Translations under genes and position numbers: made by a program
The notes under the pieces: generated by a model
What the model was told of the DNA's origin: nothing
Databases searched by the model: none
Seen by the model: the letters and a program-made list of their open reading frames with translations, nothing else
Shown here: in pieces, positions 1 through 6,910 of the stretch
How positions within the stretch are numbered: position 1 is the first letter of the stretch
Layout of the letters: every line of letters starts with the position of its first letter
Source of the DNA: an uncultured Candidatus Saccharibacteria bacterium
Lineage (GTDB): Bacteria > Patescibacteria > Saccharimonadia > Saccharimonadales > UBA4665
Assembly: GCA_946482575.1 (NCBI GenBank)
Contig: CAMLRZ010000007.1
Span: 1 to 49,197, forward strand
Direction: 5' to 3'
Length of the DNA stretch: 49,197 nucleotides

Positions 1-312
1 CCGGAACAAATCCAACAGGTCGAGGACATCGTGAACGAGCAAATCGCCAAAGATTTACCCGTATTTTGGAAGGAATACCCAACCAAAGAGGCATTAGCCA
101 TGGGCGCGCTGGGTGCTTTTGGTGACCGCTATGGCGACACCGTAAAGATCTACCAGATGGGCGAGGGCGATGATCGCTTTAGCTTTGAAATTTGTGGTGG
201 CCCCCACGTTGATCACACTGGCCAGTTGGCCGAAGGCGGCAAACGCTTCAAAATCAAAAAAGAGGAAGCCTCTAGCGCAGGCATTCGCCGAATCAAAGCC
301 GTTCTGCAATAA
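1..312 (+). CDS. alaS: Alanyl-tRNA synthetase, C-terminal end (5' truncated by window)
   Basis: The frame is open from base 1. It encodes the tRNA second additional domain (SAD) of AlaRS, the editing region that clears mischarged Ser/Gly-tRNA(Ala). The signature FEICGGPHVDHTGQL, with its metal-binding Cys and His, is followed by FKIKKEEASSAGIRRIKAV, as in all AlaRS. The protein stops three residues after that motif. In most bacteria the chain continues through a coiled coil, DHHA1 and C-Ala domain, so this enzyme is a short form lacking them. A strong terminator follows at 327-357. The family call is near certain; whether the missing domain is encoded elsewhere cannot be seen. Confidence 0.95.
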   Translation, partial: PEQIQQVEDIVNEQIAKDLPVFWKEYPTKEALAMGALGAFGDRYGDTVKIYQMGEGDDRFSFEICGGPHVDHTGQLAEGGKRFKIKKEEASSAGIRRIKAVLQ

Positions 313-326
313 ATAGCGAGCAAAAG

Positions 327-357
327 AAAAACCACTCTAAAAGCAGAGTGGTTTTTT
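327..357. terminator. Intrinsic terminator after alaS, possibly bidirectional
   Basis: A perfect 11-bp stem (AAAACCACTCT / AGAGTGGTTTT) with a 6-nt loop is followed by a T-run on the plus strand. An A-run precedes it, so it could also stop minus-strand transcription from 473-823. Confidence 0.9.
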
Positions 358-378
358 GATGTTCTGAGGAGAAGCCGA

Positions 379-450
379 GAGTGAACACTGAATAAAGAAA
401 AACTGCGCAGTAAGCGCTCTTTATTGCAGGTCACTCCCAGCTTGTCCAAG
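379..450 (-). ncRNA. Structured 3' hairpin element, copy 1
   Basis: This long imperfect hairpin starts about 20 nt after the stop codon of the minus-strand gene 473-823. Paired segments are GAGTGA (379-384)/TCACTC (431-436), CTG (388-390)/CAG (427-429) and AATAAAGA (391-398)/TCTTTATT (418-425). The internal loop is asymmetric: ACA on one side, G on the other. The same plan, with compensating base changes, recurs at 938-1002 beyond another high-GC gene. The flank at 437-450 is also conserved between the copies. There is no good U-run here, so a function other than plain termination (3' stability, protein binding) is possible. Confidence 0.6.
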
Positions 451-472
451 TGCGTGTTGCGGGGGTGTAGTA

Positions 473-823
473 CTACCAGAGTGCCAGGATGCCTGCTCCC
501 AGGAGTAGGCCGGCGATGGCACCACGGGCGAAGTACATGAAGGGGTTGGTCCGGTTGGAACTGGTGGCGGTGAAGTAGATGATGGCGAGCAGGAAGGTTG
601 CGGCCAGGAAGAACACAATGCCCATCAGGGGCGTGATGCCGCTCTGGCCCAGGAATTCGATGACCCACTTGAGTCCACGATCCTTGTCCACCCAGCAGCT
701 GCCCACGGGACGGTTCATGCAGTCGCTGCTTGCGCTGGAGCGGGCAAGGCTTACGCCTCCGACTACCAGGCCAGCGCCTGCGACGATGCCGCCGAGGAAC
801 GACTTCACGTGAGATTTGTCCAT
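473..823 (-). CDS. Small three-helix membrane protein, high-GC gene
   Basis: A 116-aa protein of unknown family. Three hydrophobic segments are visible at about residues 8-26, 63-85 and 97-115. A short loop after helix 1 carries Cys35 and Cys43, which could form a disulfide if exported. The start follows a GGAGG Shine-Dalgarno site nine bases upstream. Third codon positions are almost all G or C, unlike alaS or the 2171 operon. The gene has its own promoter at 869-897 and a structured 3' hairpin. I do not recognise it. Its neighbours at 1031-1962 share its composition and orientation. Confidence 0.75.
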   Translation of the reverse strand: MDKSHVKSFLGGIVAGAGLVVGGVSLARSSASSDCMNRPVGSCWVDKDRGLKWVIEFLGQSGITPLMGIVFFLAATFLLAIIYFTATSSNRTNPFMYFARGAIAGLLLGAGILALW

Positions 824-868
824 TTGGAGGTGCCTCCGTGGTGTGCCGATACGAACTTGAACTAGAAT

Positions 869-897
869 ATTATAGCATAAGTAATATAAAAATGCAA
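869..897 (-). promoter_or_regulatory. Sigma70-type promoter of the 116-aa membrane gene
   Basis: Read on the minus strand: TTGCAT (897-892), a 17-bp spacer, TATAAT (874-869). The predicted transcript has a leader of about 40 nt before the ATG at 823. Confidence 0.8.
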
Positions 898-933
898 GTT
901 AGCACAAGGCCTGTCTCTGGATTATGACATGGA

Positions 934-1011
934 AAAACCGGGGCGAACACTGCAAAGAGGGGGTCACGCGTAGGCGTGGTCTCTGGTGCAGGTCGCTCCC
1001 GGTTAGTCCGA
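934..1011 (-). terminator. Structured 3' hairpin element, copy 2, with terminator U-run
   Basis: This is the homologue of the element at 379-450, located about 20-30 nt after the stop of the 154-aa gene. Pairs are CCGG-GGCGA (938-946) with TCGC-T-CCCGG (993-1002), CTGCA (950-954) with TGCAG (987-991), AGAG with CTCT, and CACGC with GCGTG. The ACA/G internal loop is conserved. On the minus strand the stem runs into UUUUU (positions 937-933), so this copy looks like an intrinsic terminator for the 1962-1031 operon. Confidence 0.7.
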
Positions 1012-1030
1012 GTTTTGTAGTGCGTACCTC

Positions 1031-1495
1031 CTATGAGAGGGATTCGAAGATGGTCAGCGCTAGTAGGCCGGTAGCTAGACCCATGGTGGGCCAGAAGTAC
1101 CAAGCGAAGTTGCGCTGCCGCTCAGGGTCCTGGAAGGGCCCGCGGATGTACAGCCGGTGGCTGTATCGTGGTACGAAGCGTGCCACGAGCATCGCGATAG
1201 CCGCGCTGACACTGATAACCGTGAGGCTCAGCGTTGTGGCGACCAGCCAGCCGATCCAGAACTCTTTGGTCGAGGAATCACTGATAGCGGCACAGACGTT
1301 GGTTGGCGGTGCGCAGTAGCGCTCCACGAGAACGGTGTGCCGCCAGTGAGCCAGTATGGCGCCGATGCTCAGGCAGATGCCGGTGATGAACGGCACCCAG
1401 ACACACAGACGCTTGCGTCTGGTGGCGTCCAGATGTTCGTCCAGTTCGTCCTGCCATGCGGCAAAGGATTCGCCGAGGTTGTTGCGATCGGGCAT
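1031..1495 (-). CDS. Three-helix membrane protein, last gene of a high-GC operon
   Basis: A 154-aa protein of unknown family. Hydrophobic segments lie at about residues 30-50, 79-107 and 131-150. The N-terminus is charged and probably cytoplasmic. A loop between helices 1 and 2 contains Cys61 and Cys68, the same layout (two Cys in the first loop) as the separate 116-aa gene at 473-823. The ATG lies two bases after the stop of the 87-aa gene, so translation is probably coupled. It is GC-rich at third positions. A hairpin element with a U-run follows. The gene is well supported as real by composition and context; its function is unknown. Confidence 0.75.
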   Translation of the reverse strand: MPDRNNLGESFAAWQDELDEHLDATRRKRLCVWVPFITGICLSIGAILAHWRHTVLVERYCAPPTNVCAAISDSSTKEFWIGWLVATTLSLTVISVSAAIAMLVARFVPRYSHRLYIRGPFQDPERQRNFAWYFWPTMGLATGLLALTIFESLS

Positions 1496-1497
1496 GG

Positions 1498-1761
1498 TTA
1501 GGACTGGGTTCCCTTGCCGAGCGGGCCGTCGTTGTCGCGGACGTCTCGGAGCGCCTCGTGGTCGACCAGGTCGACGTCACGGACTTCACCGAGCTCGCCG
1601 TTGGCCAGCGGCAGTTCGTTGTCCTGCACGCCGGTGCGACGGGTCACGGTCCGGGTGATGGCCAGGGCTCCGGCGAACAGCGCGAGTCCGGTGAGGACGG
1701 GGTGGTCCTTGACGACCTGCGCGGCCTTGCCGAGCTTGCCGGCGGGGGTGGAGTCACTCAT
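1498..1761 (-). CDS. Small single-helix protein, high-GC operon
   Basis: An 87-aa protein with a short basic N-terminus, one hydrophobic stretch at about residues 22-38, then an RTVTRR basic cluster and a strongly acidic C-terminal half. It has the look of a small membrane-anchored protein with a cytoplasmic tail. It sits 21 nt after the 59-aa ORF and 2 nt before the 154-aa ORF on the same strand, so all three are probably one transcript. A GAGGAAG purine site precedes its ATG. The family is not recognised. Confidence 0.7.
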   Translation of the reverse strand: MSDSTPAGKLGKAAQVVKDHPVLTGLALFAGALAITRTVTRRTGVQDNELPLANGELGEVRDVDLVDHEALRDVRDNDGPLGKGTQS

Positions 1762-1782
1762 GGTGATGCTTCCTCTCGTATC

Positions 1783-1962
1783 TCAGTGACCGAACGGGTA
1801 CACGCGGTTGTCCACGGCATCCCGCAGGGGGTTCTGGGGCAGCTCCTGCGGCGGCAGCGGTTCGAGCTGCTTGATCGCGTGCAGGAACTGGATGGGTGCG
1901 AGCTTGATCGCGATGGCGAGAAGCTGTGCACCGATGCTCACGCAGAGCTTTTTGAGCTTCAC
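1783..1962 (-). CDS. 59-aa protein, first gene of high-GC operon (GTG start)
   Basis: The ORF begins with GTG at 1962, five bases after an AGGAG site, and ends with TGA at 1783. The product starts with MKLKKLC, has a weakly hydrophobic amphipathic stretch to about residue 30, then a Pro/Gln-rich segment (EPLPPQELPQ) and a polar tail. It shares the GC-ending codon use of the two genes downstream and sits directly behind a strong promoter, which is why I accept it despite its size. It could be a secreted or membrane-associated peptide. Function unknown. Confidence 0.65.
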   Translation of the reverse strand: MKLKKLCVSIGAQLLAIAIKLAPIQFLHAIKQLEPLPPQELPQNPLRDAVDNRVYPFGH

Positions 1963-2045
1963 GGTGTCTCCTAGGTCAGGGCGACCATGCAGGGAGGTGT
2001 CTCGATCTCGAAATGAAGGTGCGGGGATAAAACTCGAACCTATAA

Positions 2046-2074
2046 ATTATACCATATTTGCACTTTTTTGCCAA
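2046..2074 (-). promoter_or_regulatory. Sigma70-type promoter of the 59/87/154-aa operon
   Basis: On the minus strand: TTGGCA (2074-2069), a 17-bp spacer, TATAAT (2051-2046). The leader before the GTG at 1962 would be about 77 nt. Confidence 0.85.
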
Positions 2075-2135
2075 ATATCAGCTGGCTCACAGCAAATCAT
2101 CAGGTTTTAGGGGTAATCTGTTATTCAAGGCTAGC

Positions 2136-2159
2136 GCACGCTCCAGAGCGTGCTATAAT
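2136..2159 (+). promoter_or_regulatory. -10 box with 18-bp palindromic operator, PilM/FtsA-like operon
   Basis: GCACGCTC-CA-GAGCGTGC (2136-2153) is a perfect 8+8 palindrome that abuts TATAAT at 2154-2159. It fills the space where the -35/-10 spacer lies, the classic position of a repressor site. The start codon at 2171 is only 11 nt beyond the -10 box, so the leader would be about 4-5 nt. Confidence 0.6.
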
Positions 2160-2170
2160 AAATTACGATT

Positions 2171-3508
2171 ATGCTTGATCTGAAGAAAGTCAAAACCTTT
2201 GGCCAATCAATGGCCACCAAAGTCGCCGATAAGGCAGCCGAAGTCAACGCCAAGGCTAGTCAACGAACGCCCGCTGACGATCAGTACGTGGTGGGCTTGG
2301 ATATTGGAACCGAATTTGTAAAAGCGTTAATTGGTCGCGTACGTGCCGGCGGTATCGAAATTATCGGTGTTGGCCGTCAGCACCAAGCTCTGAGTGACAT
2401 GCAGGCCGGCGCCATTGCTGACATCGGTCGTGTGGTAGAAAACTGCGACAAAGCCCTGGCCCAAGCCGAACAACAGGCCGGCGTCAGCGCGCGCACTGCT
2501 GTACTGGGTATTGCTGGTGAATTAGTAAAAGGCATGACCACCACTGTTCGTGTTACCCGTAAAGATGCCGAAAAAGCATTGGATCTAGCCGAAGTAGAAC
2601 GCATTATTAAATTAGTGCAAGAACGCGCGCAGGCTAAGGCCAAGCAGCAGTTGGCCTGGGAATTGGGCGGCAAGGAAGTCGAAATCCGATTAGTTAACAG
2701 CGCGCTGGTGGGCATCGAAATTGACGGATACAAAGTAACGAGTCCCGTTGGCTTTCAGGGCCGTGACGTAGTAGTGCAGCTGTACACCGCTTTTGCACCA
2801 CTGATCCACATTGGGGCCTTGGAGCGCACTGCACAGCAACTCGACCTAGACTTACTGGCGGTGGCTGCTGAGCCATTTGCCGTATCTCGCTCTGTTATTG
2901 GTGACGACACGAGCGCCAGTATGAGCGCTATCCTGATGGATATTGGTGGTGGTACAACAGACATCGCAGTTATTAATGACGGCGGTGTACAGGGAACCAA
3001 GATGTTTGGTATCGGTGGTCGCGCTTACACGCGTGCCATTGAACGTGAACTAAACATCGAATTTGAACAGGCCGAAGAAATTAAATTAGACCTTCACAGT
3101 AGTCATATCTCGCAGCCCAGAGCTGCCGCTGCCGAAGGTGCGCTCAACAAAACACTCGACGTTTGGATAAGCGGCGTAGAAGTTGCACTGGCCGAATTTA
3201 CCAAACTGGACCATTTGCCACATCACGTGCTGCTCTGTGGTGGTGGATCTAGCCTAGACATGTTAATAGACAAGTTGGAGCAAACAGATTGGTACACCCG
3301 ACTGCCTTTTACTCGCAAGCCAGTGGTACAACATATTCACCCTGAGCAAGTTGTGGGCATTGTTGACAAGACCGGGCAGGTAAACGACCATACATTTATT
3401 ACCGCCATGGGCTTGCTGCGCGTTGGATTAGACACTTTGCAGTTCTCTGGCAGTAGCCAAACCAGTGGATCAATGCGCGAAAAACTTGATAGGATGTTAC
3501 GAACATGA
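2171..3508 (+). CDS. Actin-like ATPase of the PilM/FtsA family
   Basis: A 445-aa protein with the two-phosphate-loop actin fold. Phosphate-1 is VVGLDIGTEFVKALIG (about residues 40-55). The SHS2-type insert follows, then phosphate-2 MDIGGGTTDIAV (about 255-267) and GIGGRAYTRAIE. An N-terminal extension of about 35 residues, rich in Lys and Ala, may be an amphipathic membrane-targeting helix. It overlaps the next gene by ATGA, tying it to the anchored protein at 3505. FtsA (division) and PilM (type IV pilus) share this fold; the downstream anchored partner and the lack of FtsZ nearby leave the choice open. There is no Shine-Dalgarno site, so the start is likely near-leaderless. Confidence 0.85.
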   Translation: MLDLKKVKTFGQSMATKVADKAAEVNAKASQRTPADDQYVVGLDIGTEFVKALIGRVRAGGIEIIGVGRQHQALSDMQAGAIADIGRVVENCDKALAQAEQQAGVSARTAVLGIAGELVKGMTTTVRVTRKDAEKALDLAEVERIIKLVQERAQAKAKQQLAWELGGKEVEIRLVNSALVGIEIDGYKVTSPVGFQGRDVVVQLYTAFAPLIHIGALERTAQQLDLDLLAVAAEPFAVSRSVIGDDTSASMSAILMDIGGGTTDIAVINDGGVQGTKMFGIGGRAYTRAIERELNIEFEQAEEIKLDLHSSHISQPRAAAAEGALNKTLDVWISGVEVALAEFTKLDHLPHHVLLCGGGSSLDMLIDKLEQTDWYTRLPFTRKPVVQHIHPEQVVGIVDKTGQVNDHTFITAMGLLRVGLDTLQFSGSSQTSGSMREKLDRMLRT

Positions 3509-5271
3509 GCAACAACAGCATTCCAGCTAAAGACGTTATTTATATCGATGTTGATGATGAAATAACCACCATCATCGACAAAGTCAGCAGCTCACGTAGT
3601 AAAATTCTGGCATTAGTGCTGCCTAAGCGGGCCACCACACTGCAAAGCATCGTTAACATGAAGCTTCTAAAGCGTGCAGCTGATGAGGGTAATAAACATT
3701 TGGTACTAATTACGTCCGAGGCTGGTCTGATGCCGCTGGCTGCCAACACTGGTTTGTACGTTGCCAAAAACCTCCAGTCTAAGCCCGAAGTTCCCAACGT
3801 CCCGCAAGCTGTCGCTGAATTACCTGATGACTTTGAAGAATCACTAACGCTGGATGCTGCTGATCCCAAGCTGAATAAAAAATCTCCCGTGGGAGATTTG
3901 GCTAAAGGGAATCTGTCGCCAACGGCCGTAGATGATGCTATTGATATGGGCGGTTCACCCGCTGACAAAAACCCCATCATGCGCAATATGAGTGCCGGTG
4001 CCGCAGGTGCAGTTGTGGGCGGCGCCGCTGGTGCTGCCGACAAGGGCAAAGACAAAGGGTCCAAGGGTCCTCGCAATAAAAAGTTATCGGTGCCAAACTT
4101 TAATAAGTTCCGCGGTTGGATCTTTATCGGCGGTGGCGCGCTTGTTGCACTGATCGTTATTTGGATCGTGTGTTTCAAGGTATTGCCGCACGCCTACATC
4201 ACCGTTAAGACTGACAGCCAAGCAATTAGCGCTAATATTGATGTTACGCTGAGCGCCTCGGTCGATTCTGTAGACACCGATTCGGGGATCATTCCGGCCA
4301 AAACCCAATCTGTTGATAAGACCTTAACCGCGTCTGCGGATGCCACAGGTCAGCAGAACAACGGTCAAAAAGCATCGGGCTCAGTAAAATTCTTTAACTG
4401 TAATCAAAACGACACCTTATCTGGTCAATTCCGCACCATTCCGGCTGGTACCGGTGTGAGTGCTGGCGGCCTCACTTTTGTAACCACCGAGGCAGTGCAA
4501 GTTCAGCCAAGTCACTTTAATGGCGATAAATGTCGCAACGATCAGCCAAGTGACTCAGTAGCGGTTGTAGCTCAAAATCCTGGTGCCAAATATAACGTCT
4601 CAGCAACAACCTATAAAGTCGCCGGCTACGCCTCAATTACCGCTTCCGGCGGAGACATGACCGGCGGCACAGACAACATTACCAAGATTGTACAAAGCTC
4701 GGACATCGAGTCAGCCAAGTCCAAAATTAGCGCACAAGACACCTCGGCTATCAAGACGCAGCTACGAAGCCAGTTAGAAAATCAAGGCCTCAAGGCAATT
4801 GATGCTACGTTTGTAGCTGGCGCGCCCACTACTACCACGAGCGTAAGCGCAGGGGCCACCGCAGACAGCGTAACCGTCACCCAGAAAATTACCTACACTA
4901 TGATGGGCACTACTCAGGCTGACCTGAAGAAACTCGTGGCAAATGCCGTAAATAGCAAGATCGACACCAGTAAGCAAAGTATTACTGATTACGGATTAGA
5001 CGACGCCAGCTTTAGCTCGCAGGACCCAGGTAGTGGTGCGGTGAGCATGGCAGTAACTGCCGTGGCCGGCCCAGATCTAAAGATTGCTGACCTGCGCAAG
5101 CAGGTTGCCGGCAAAAAGACAGGCGATGCCCAAAAAGCCCTCAAGACAAACCCTGGTGTTACCGATGTTAACGTAACCTACTCGCCATTCTGGGTAACCT
5201 CAATTCCTGGCAACGAGAGCAAGATAACGATAACTATCGAGAAGCCCACCACGACCACCAATGCAAACTAG
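3505..5271 (+). CDS. Membrane-anchored baseplate-J-like envelope protein
   Basis: A 588-aa protein. Residues 1-95 form a cytoplasmic alpha/beta domain (VIYIDVDDEITTIIDKV...). A Gly/Ala-rich linker and a basic patch follow, then one transmembrane helix at about 204-224. The rest is extracytoplasmic and Thr/Ser-rich. The outer part has the pattern of CPR proteins annotated as baseplate-J-like: a GSVKFFN strand, TIPAGTGVSAGGLTF, GAKYNVSATTYKVAG and a GGTDN.TKIVQSSDIESAK turn. Translation is coupled to the actin-like ATPase (4-bp overlap) and its 3' end overlaps ruvX by 11 bp. It probably links a cytoplasmic actin-like protein to an envelope machine such as a pilus. That role is inference. Confidence 0.7.
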   Translation: MSNNSIPAKDVIYIDVDDEITTIIDKVSSSRSKILALVLPKRATTLQSIVNMKLLKRAADEGNKHLVLITSEAGLMPLAANTGLYVAKNLQSKPEVPNVPQAVAELPDDFEESLTLDAADPKLNKKSPVGDLAKGNLSPTAVDDAIDMGGSPADKNPIMRNMSAGAAGAVVGGAAGAADKGKDKGSKGPRNKKLSVPNFNKFRGWIFIGGGALVALIVIWIVCFKVLPHAYITVKTDSQAISANIDVTLSASVDSVDTDSGIIPAKTQSVDKTLTASADATGQQNNGQKASGSVKFFNCNQNDTLSGQFRTIPAGTGVSAGGLTFVTTEAVQVQPSHFNGDKCRNDQPSDSVAVVAQNPGAKYNVSATTYKVAGYASITASGGDMTGGTDNITKIVQSSDIESAKSKISAQDTSAIKTQLRSQLENQGLKAIDATFVAGAPTTTTSVSAGATADSVTVTQKITYTMMGTTQADLKKLVANAVNSKIDTSKQSITDYGLDDASFSSQDPGSGAVSMAVTAVAGPDLKIADLRKQVAGKKTGDAQKALKTNPGVTDVNVTYSPFWVTSIPGNESKITITIEKPTTTTNAN

Positions 5272-5680
5272 TGTAGCTACCATTCTTGCCCTGGATGTCG
5301 GCGCGCAGCGCATTGGCGTTGCTCGCGCTAACACCATTGCCCGAATTGCGTCACCGCTGACCACACTGCAGCACACCAAGCAGGTTTTTGACGACATCGC
5401 TGACTTGCTCAAGCAAGAGCAGGCTGACGAATTGGTCGTGGGCTTGCCGCGCGGGCTAGATGGACAGGAAACAGATCAAACACGGAGTGTCCGGCGTTTT
5501 GTAGAGGATTTACAGCAGCATATTGCCATGCCAGTGCATTTCCAGGACGAGGCACTCACTTCGGTGAAAGCCGAAGCAGAACTTACAGCTCGCAAAAAAC
5601 CGTTTGCCAAAGGCGATATTGACGCGTTGGCAGCCACTTATATTCTGAGTGATTATCTGGATCAGAAAGGAGCAATGTAA
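5261..5680 (+). CDS. ruvX: Putative pre-16S rRNA nuclease / Holliday junction resolvase RuvX (YqgF)
   Basis: A 139-aa RNase H-fold protein. The first catalytic Asp is in LALDVGAQRIGVA (about residues 9-21). VVGLPRGLDGQETDQT is the family hallmark, DEALTS carries the second acidic residue, and DIDALAATYIL the third. Length is normal. The ATG lies inside the end of the previous gene and its stop overlaps the mltG start by one base (TAATG), so the four genes form one operon. YqgF matures the 5' end of 16S rRNA in E. coli. Confidence 0.93.
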   Translation: MQTSVATILALDVGAQRIGVARANTIARIASPLTTLQHTKQVFDDIADLLKQEQADELVVGLPRGLDGQETDQTRSVRRFVEDLQQHIAMPVHFQDEALTSVKAEAELTARKKPFAKGDIDALAATYILSDYLDQKGAM

Positions 5681-6726
5681 TGCGCTACAGTGCAAAACAG
5701 GAACCTCGCAAGCGATGGCCACGCCGTTTGGTGATGATTTTGGCTATTGGATTGGTTCTGGCTGTTGGGGCCACTATTGCCGTTCGACAGGTTTACTACA
5801 GTAAACTGCAGCCGGTTAGCGGCAACGAAATTGCCAAATTTATTACGGTAGAGCAGGGCTCCTCGGTGGATACTATTGCCAATCAGTTGGAAAACGCTGG
5901 TCTTATTCGTAGTGCCTGGGCATTTAAACTCTATGTAAGTAGCAAGCAGGTGCGCTCTGACCTGCAAGCCGGCACCTATTCGTTGTCACCCAGCCAAACC
6001 GTAGAGCAGATCGTGGCTCAGTTGACGCATGGTAAAATCGCCACTGATACCATAACTATTCTGCCCGGTCAGCGACTGGATCAGATCAAACAAACGTTTA
6101 TTAATGCTGGATTTTCTGAAAGCGCCGTAACGACAGCGCTTGATCCTGCCCAGTACGCTGGCAATTCGGCGCTCGTTGATAAGCCGGCTGGCGCTAGTTT
6201 GGAAGGCTACATCTATCCTGATACCTTTGAAAAAGATGCCAATACCACGCCAAAAGATATCGTGACGCAGTCTTTGGCTCTAATGGAAAAGCAGCTGACC
6301 CCAGACTTGCGATCGGCATTTGCCAAACAGGGGCTCAGTACCTATCAGGGCATTATTTTGGCGTCTATGGTTGAACAAGAGGCGTCTAAAACGGCTGATC
6401 GTCAGCAAGTAGCACAGGTATTTTTGTCACGATTGCGCCAAAATATGACACTTGGCTCTGATGTAACGGCATTTTACGGTACAGCACTGGCGGGCCAGCC
6501 CAAGTCAACATCCTATGATACGGTCTATAACACCTTGCTTCACAAGGGTCTGCCGCCTACCCCAATAAGCAACGTTGGCATAACGTCGCTGCAGGCGGTA
6601 GCTCACCCCGCCAGTACTGATTGGCTGTATTTTGTAGCAGGCGATGATGGCACTGTTCATTTCTCCAAAACATACGAAGAACACCAGCAACTTATTGAAC
6701 AATATTGCCATACATTGTGCGGGTAA
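5680..6726 (+). CDS. mltG: Endolytic murein transglycosylase MltG (YceG-like)
   Basis: A 348-aa protein that cuts nascent peptidoglycan strands at the membrane. A basic N-terminus and transmembrane helix (about residues 16-34) anchor it outside the cell. A LysM-like subdomain follows, then the catalytic domain with the family motif ASMVEQEAS (catalytic Glu at about 232), VFLSRLRQNMTLGSDVTAFYG, and a C-terminal segment NVGITSLQAVAHPASTDWLYFV. It is the last gene of the 2171-6726 operon. Its pairing with the anchored protein at 3505 suggests a wall-remodelling function linked to an envelope structure. Confidence 0.94.
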   Translation: MRYSAKQEPRKRWPRRLVMILAIGLVLAVGATIAVRQVYYSKLQPVSGNEIAKFITVEQGSSVDTIANQLENAGLIRSAWAFKLYVSSKQVRSDLQAGTYSLSPSQTVEQIVAQLTHGKIATDTITILPGQRLDQIKQTFINAGFSESAVTTALDPAQYAGNSALVDKPAGASLEGYIYPDTFEKDANTTPKDIVTQSLALMEKQLTPDLRSAFAKQGLSTYQGIILASMVEQEASKTADRQQVAQVFLSRLRQNMTLGSDVTAFYGTALAGQPKSTSYDTVYNTLLHKGLPPTPISNVGITSLQAVAHPASTDWLYFVAGDDGTVHFSKTYEEHQQLIEQYCHTLCG

Positions 6727-6754
6727 TTAACAGGGGTGGAGGCGCAGAAAAACC

Positions 6755-6910
6755 TTGAAATTCAGGGGATGTTTGCTATACTTTTTTACGAAGTGTAGGT
6801 TTACAACGAATACACTTTCAGGTTGACCCTTTGGAAATATAATGTCGTGACAGTAGTCGCAAATTATCAACGTAATCGTCAATCTGAGACGCTTGGAGCG
6901 TCTACAGGAG
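6755..6910 (+). promoter_or_regulatory. Promoter and structured leader of the LysM-CHAP gene
   Basis: TTGAAA (6755-6760), a 16-bp spacer and TATACT (6777-6782) form a promoter giving a leader over 100 nt long. The leader contains the inverted repeat AAGTGTA (6791-6797)/TACACTT (6811-6817), another TATAAT (6838-6843), and a perfect 7-bp hairpin AGACGCT/AGCGTCT (6887-6903). The hairpin ends just before an AGGAG ribosome site at 6906-6910. Confidence 0.55.

Noticed and set aside
379..1011. CRISPR-like or IS-end repeats
   Set aside because: There are only two copies, their stems covary in sequence, there are no spacers of regular length, and no cas or transposase genes.
1456..1974. Plus-strand ORF of 172 aa
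   Set aside because: It lies opposite the 59/87/154-aa minus operon, has no ribosome site, and exists because GC-rich codons leave few stops on the other strand.
6755..6910. ydaO-type c-di-AMP riboswitch before the LysM-CHAP gene
   Set aside because: Such riboswitches often precede wall hydrolases, but the conserved core is not recognisable and the leader is short.
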